This document shows positions 61,993 through 64,000 of a DNA stretch of 64,000 nucleotides, in pieces. Under the pieces are notes generated by a model. The model did no database searches, was not told the DNA's origin, and saw only the letters and a program-made list of their open reading frames with translations. This stretch comes from Planosporangium thailandense (lineage in GTDB: Bacteria > Actinomycetota > Actinomycetes > Mycobacteriales > Micromonosporaceae). Where the stretch lies: contig NZ_JAATVY010000012.1 in assembly GCF_011947195.1 (NCBI RefSeq), positions 1 through 64,000 of the forward strand, written 5' to 3'. Position 1 is the stretch's first letter, and each line of letters begins with the position of its first letter. The position numbers were made by a program, and so were the translations under genes.

Positions 61993-63426
61993 TTAGATCT
62001 CGAAGTTGTGCATGACGTGCTTGACGCGGGTGTAGTCCTCGAGGCTGTACATCGACAGGTCCTTGCCGTGGCCGGAGTGCTTGAACCCGCCGTGCGGCAT
62101 CTCGGCGACGATCGGGATGTGGGTGTTGACCCAGACGCAGCCGAAGTCCAGCCGACGGGTCATCCGCATCGCGCGGCCGTGGTCACGGGTGAAGACCGAG
62201 GACGCCAGGCCGTACCGGACGCCGTTGGCCCACCGCACCGCCTCTTCCTCGTCGCTGAAGCGCTGCACGGTGATGACGGGGCCGAAGATCTCCTCCTGGA
62301 TCACCTCGTCGTCCTGGCGGAGGCCGGAGACGACGGTGGGGGAGTAGAAGTAGCCCCGGTCGCCGACGCGGGCGCCGCCCGCCTGCAGCGTCGCGTGGTC
62401 GGGCAGCCGGTCGACGAAGCCGCTGACCCGGTTGAGCTGGTTGGCGTTGTTGAGCGGCCCGTACAGGACGTCGTCGGTCGGAGCGCCGGTCTTGGTGTTG
62501 CGGGCCTGCTCGGCGAGGGCGGCGACGAAGTCGTCGTGAATGCCGGGGCCGGCGAGGACCCGGGTCGCGGCGGTGCAGTCCTGGCCGGCGTTGAAGTACC
62601 CGGCGACGGCGATCGCCTCGGCGGCCGCTTCGATGTCGGCGTCGTCGAAGACGATGACCGGGGCCTTGCCGCCGAGCTCGAGGTGGGTGCGCTTGAGGTC
62701 GGCGGCCGCGGCCTGGGCCACCTCCATGCCGGCGCGGGTGGAGCCGGTGATCGACACCAGCTGGGGGGTGGGGTGGCTGACCAGGGCGCGGCCGGTGTCG
62801 CGGTCGCCGGTCACCACGTTGAACACGCCCGGCGGGAAGAACTCGCCGGCGACCTCGGCCAGCAGGAGAGTCGAGGCCGGCGTGGTGTCGGAGGGCTTGA
62901 GCACCACGGTGTTGCCGGCGGCGAGCGCCGGGGCGATCTTCCACACCGCCATCATCAGCGGGTAGTTCCAGGGCGTGACCTGCCCGACCACGCCGATCGG
63001 CTCGCGCCGCACGTAGCTGGTGTGCCCGGCCATGTACTCGCCGGCCGAGCGGCCTTCGAGCAGCCGGGCGGCGCCGGCGAAGAACCGGATCTGGTCCACC
63101 GCCGGCGGGATCTCCTCGGAGGCCATCATGCTGAGCGGCTTGCCGGTGTTCTGGGACTCCGCGGCGATGAAGTCGTCGGCCCGGGCCTCGATGGCGTCGG
63201 CCAGCTTCAGCAGCGCCCGCTGCCGCTCGGCCGGCGTGGCGTCGCGCCACGTCTCGAACGCCTTCTCCGCCGCCCGCATCGCACGGTCGACGTCTTCGGC
63301 GTCGGAGACCGGTGCGGCCGCGAAGACCTCGCCGGTGGACGGGTCGATCAGGTCCGCGTACCGCCCTTCAGCCGGCGGTACCGAGGCTCCGTCGATGAAG
63401 TTATTGAGTACACGCTTGTCAGGCAT
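61993..63426 (-). CDS. Aldehyde dehydrogenase, gamma-aminobutyraldehyde type
   Basis: A 477-residue NAD(P)-dependent aldehyde dehydrogenase. VTPWNYPLMMAVWKIAPALAAGNTVVLKPSD is the cofactor region in outline, catalytic Glu is in LELGGKAP, and the nucleophile Cys 284 is in NAGQDCTAATR. EEIFGPV and HGGFKHSGHGKDLSMYSLEDYTRVKH are the C-terminal signatures. Similarity to YdcW/PatD-type enzymes and the polyamine neighbours indicate oxidation of 4-aminobutanal to GABA after transamination of putrescine. Confidence 0.92.
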   Translation of the reverse strand: MPDKRVLNNFIDGASVPPAEGRYADLIDPSTGEVFAAAPVSDAEDVDRAMRAAEKAFETWRDATPAERQRALLKLADAIEARADDFIAAESQNTGKPLSMMASEEIPPAVDQIRFFAGAARLLEGRSAGEYMAGHTSYVRREPIGVVGQVTPWNYPLMMAVWKIAPALAAGNTVVLKPSDTTPASTLLLAEVAGEFFPPGVFNVVTGDRDTGRALVSHPTPQLVSITGSTRAGMEVAQAAAADLKRTHLELGGKAPVIVFDDADIEAAAEAIAVAGYFNAGQDCTAATRVLAGPGIHDDFVAALAEQARNTKTGAPTDDVLYGPLNNANQLNRVSGFVDRLPDHATLQAGGARVGDRGYFYSPTVVSGLRQDDEVIQEEIFGPVITVQRFSDEEEAVRWANGVRYGLASSVFTRDHGRAMRMTRRLDFGCVWVNTHIPIVAEMPHGGFKHSGHGKDLSMYSLEDYTRVKHVMHNFEI

Positions 63427-63711
63427 TCCTAGCCTCCAGCACTGATAACGGTTCTGGAGTCACATCTTCCCATTGATTCCGCAGGTGACAAGGGCCTACT
63501 GCGACCGTTTCCGTTGGAAAGCGGGGGACAGTCGGCACCGGTGCCCCGGGGCGGACGTGGTGCGCCGGGCGCCGCGCGCCACGAGCGGTGGCGGGCCGGC
63601 GCGCCGACGGCGGCGCGGCGCCGCCCGCGCGCGGGGGCTGTCTGCGGCGCTCGACCGTCGTCGGTAGGCTGCTCGGTACAATTACGACTCTCTCGCGAGG
63701 AGCCCACACCC

Positions 63712-64000
63712 GTGTCAGACCTGAGTCGCATCGTCAAGGCGTACGACGTCCGCGGCACGGTCCCCGAAGAGTTCGACGAGGCGACCGCCGAAGCGCTCGG
63801 TGCGGCTTTCGTGCAGACCCTGAGCGCAGGTGGCGACGCCGACGCCGGCCGGATCGTCGTGGCGCACGACATGCGGGACTCGTCTCCGACGCTCGCCGCG
63901 GCGTTCACCCGGGGCGCCCAGCGCGCCGGGGTGGACGTCATCGACGCGGGCCTGGGCTCGACCGATCTGCTCTACTACGCGTCCGGGGCCCTGGATCTCC
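63712..64000 (+). CDS. manB: Phosphomannomutase/phosphoglucomutase, N-terminal part
   Basis: The frame is open to the right edge, so 96 codons are visible. SRIVKAYDVRGTVPEEFDEATAEALGAAF and VVAHDMRDSSPTLAAAFTRGAQRAGVDVIDAG are the start of the phosphohexomutase domain 1. The phosphoserine loop lies beyond the window. A GTG start follows GCGAGGAGC. It would convert mannose-6-phosphate to mannose-1-phosphate for the GDP-mannose pyrophosphorylase at 46207. Counterpart of Rv3257c, whose neighbour in M. tuberculosis is the DUF3499 gene. Confidence 0.9.
   Translation, partial: MSDLSRIVKAYDVRGTVPEEFDEATAEALGAAFVQTLSAGGDADAGRIVVAHDMRDSSPTLAAAFTRGAQRAGVDVIDAGLGSTDLLYYASGALDL

Overview
The window is very G+C-rich, high-density bacterial DNA with many GTG starts and strong purine-rich ribosome sites. 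Marker genes place it in the Actinomycetota: a mycothiol-conjugate amidase (mca), three coenzyme F420 genes (cofD, cofE, fbiC), a WhiB iron-sulfur regulator, and the actinobacterial families DUF3499, DUF4307 and TIGR03089. Overall style and gene content suggest Micromonosporaceae, but that is an inference from gene content; no rRNA is present to confirm it. I saw no tRNA, rRNA, CRISPR array, transposase or prophage.

Layout. Bases 1-11.2 kb form a loosely organised accessory region. It holds the tail of a YeeE/YedE transporter, an FAD monooxygenase with a free-standing acyl carrier protein, a TetR regulator sharing a two-operator divergent promoter with a DUF2306 membrane protein, a secreted cupin, membrane proteins, an apparently internally deleted GAP-family gene, a Phd/RelE toxin-antitoxin pair, an XRE-TPR regulator facing two coupled small genes, and msrA. 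From 11.5 to 28 kb lies a housekeeping block: PhoD phosphatase, HIT protein, metB, amidase, DUF4328 protein, ilvA, greA, DUF4307, mca, a small membrane protein, a GGDEF-EAL protein, a YyaL/thioredoxin-domain protein, purK and purE. Much of this order (metB, greA, DUF4307, mca, small protein, YyaL) matches Mycobacterium tuberculosis Rv1079-Rv1084 as I recall it, with the c-di-GMP gene added between the last two.

From 28 to 42.6 kb come a DUF559-type nuclease-like gene flanked by two copies of a long hairpin repeat, an 1811-residue membrane protein, UDP-glucose dehydrogenase, an acyl-CoA dehydrogenase, and a four-gene short-chain acyl module (acetoacetate decarboxylase-like, SDR, thioesterase, acetoacetyl-CoA synthetase-like) that could interconvert 3-hydroxybutyrate, acetoacetate and acetoacetyl-CoA. 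From 42.6 to 54.9 kb are a degenerate PGRP/beta-propeller secreted protein, a GT4 glycosyltransferase, mannose-1-phosphate guanylyltransferase, the F420 genes, whiB, a zincin-like protein and DUF3499. This again resembles a conserved actinobacterial order (M. tuberculosis Rv3257c-Rv3277 region).

From 54.95 to 63.4 kb there is a complete polyamine uptake and catabolism locus: class III aminotransferase, two Lrp/AsnC regulators, PotD-PotA-PotB-PotC transporter and an aminobutyraldehyde-type dehydrogenase. It sits exactly between the DUF3499 gene and the phosphomannomutase gene that starts at 63712 and runs off the window, two genes that are adjacent in M. tuberculosis.

Non-coding structure is unusually rich. 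There are several long near-perfect hairpins at gene ends, some of which carry the stop codons of convergent genes; tandem repeats of 30, 24, 19, 15 and 11 bp; and palindromic operators near the TetR, GGDEF-EAL and whiB genes.
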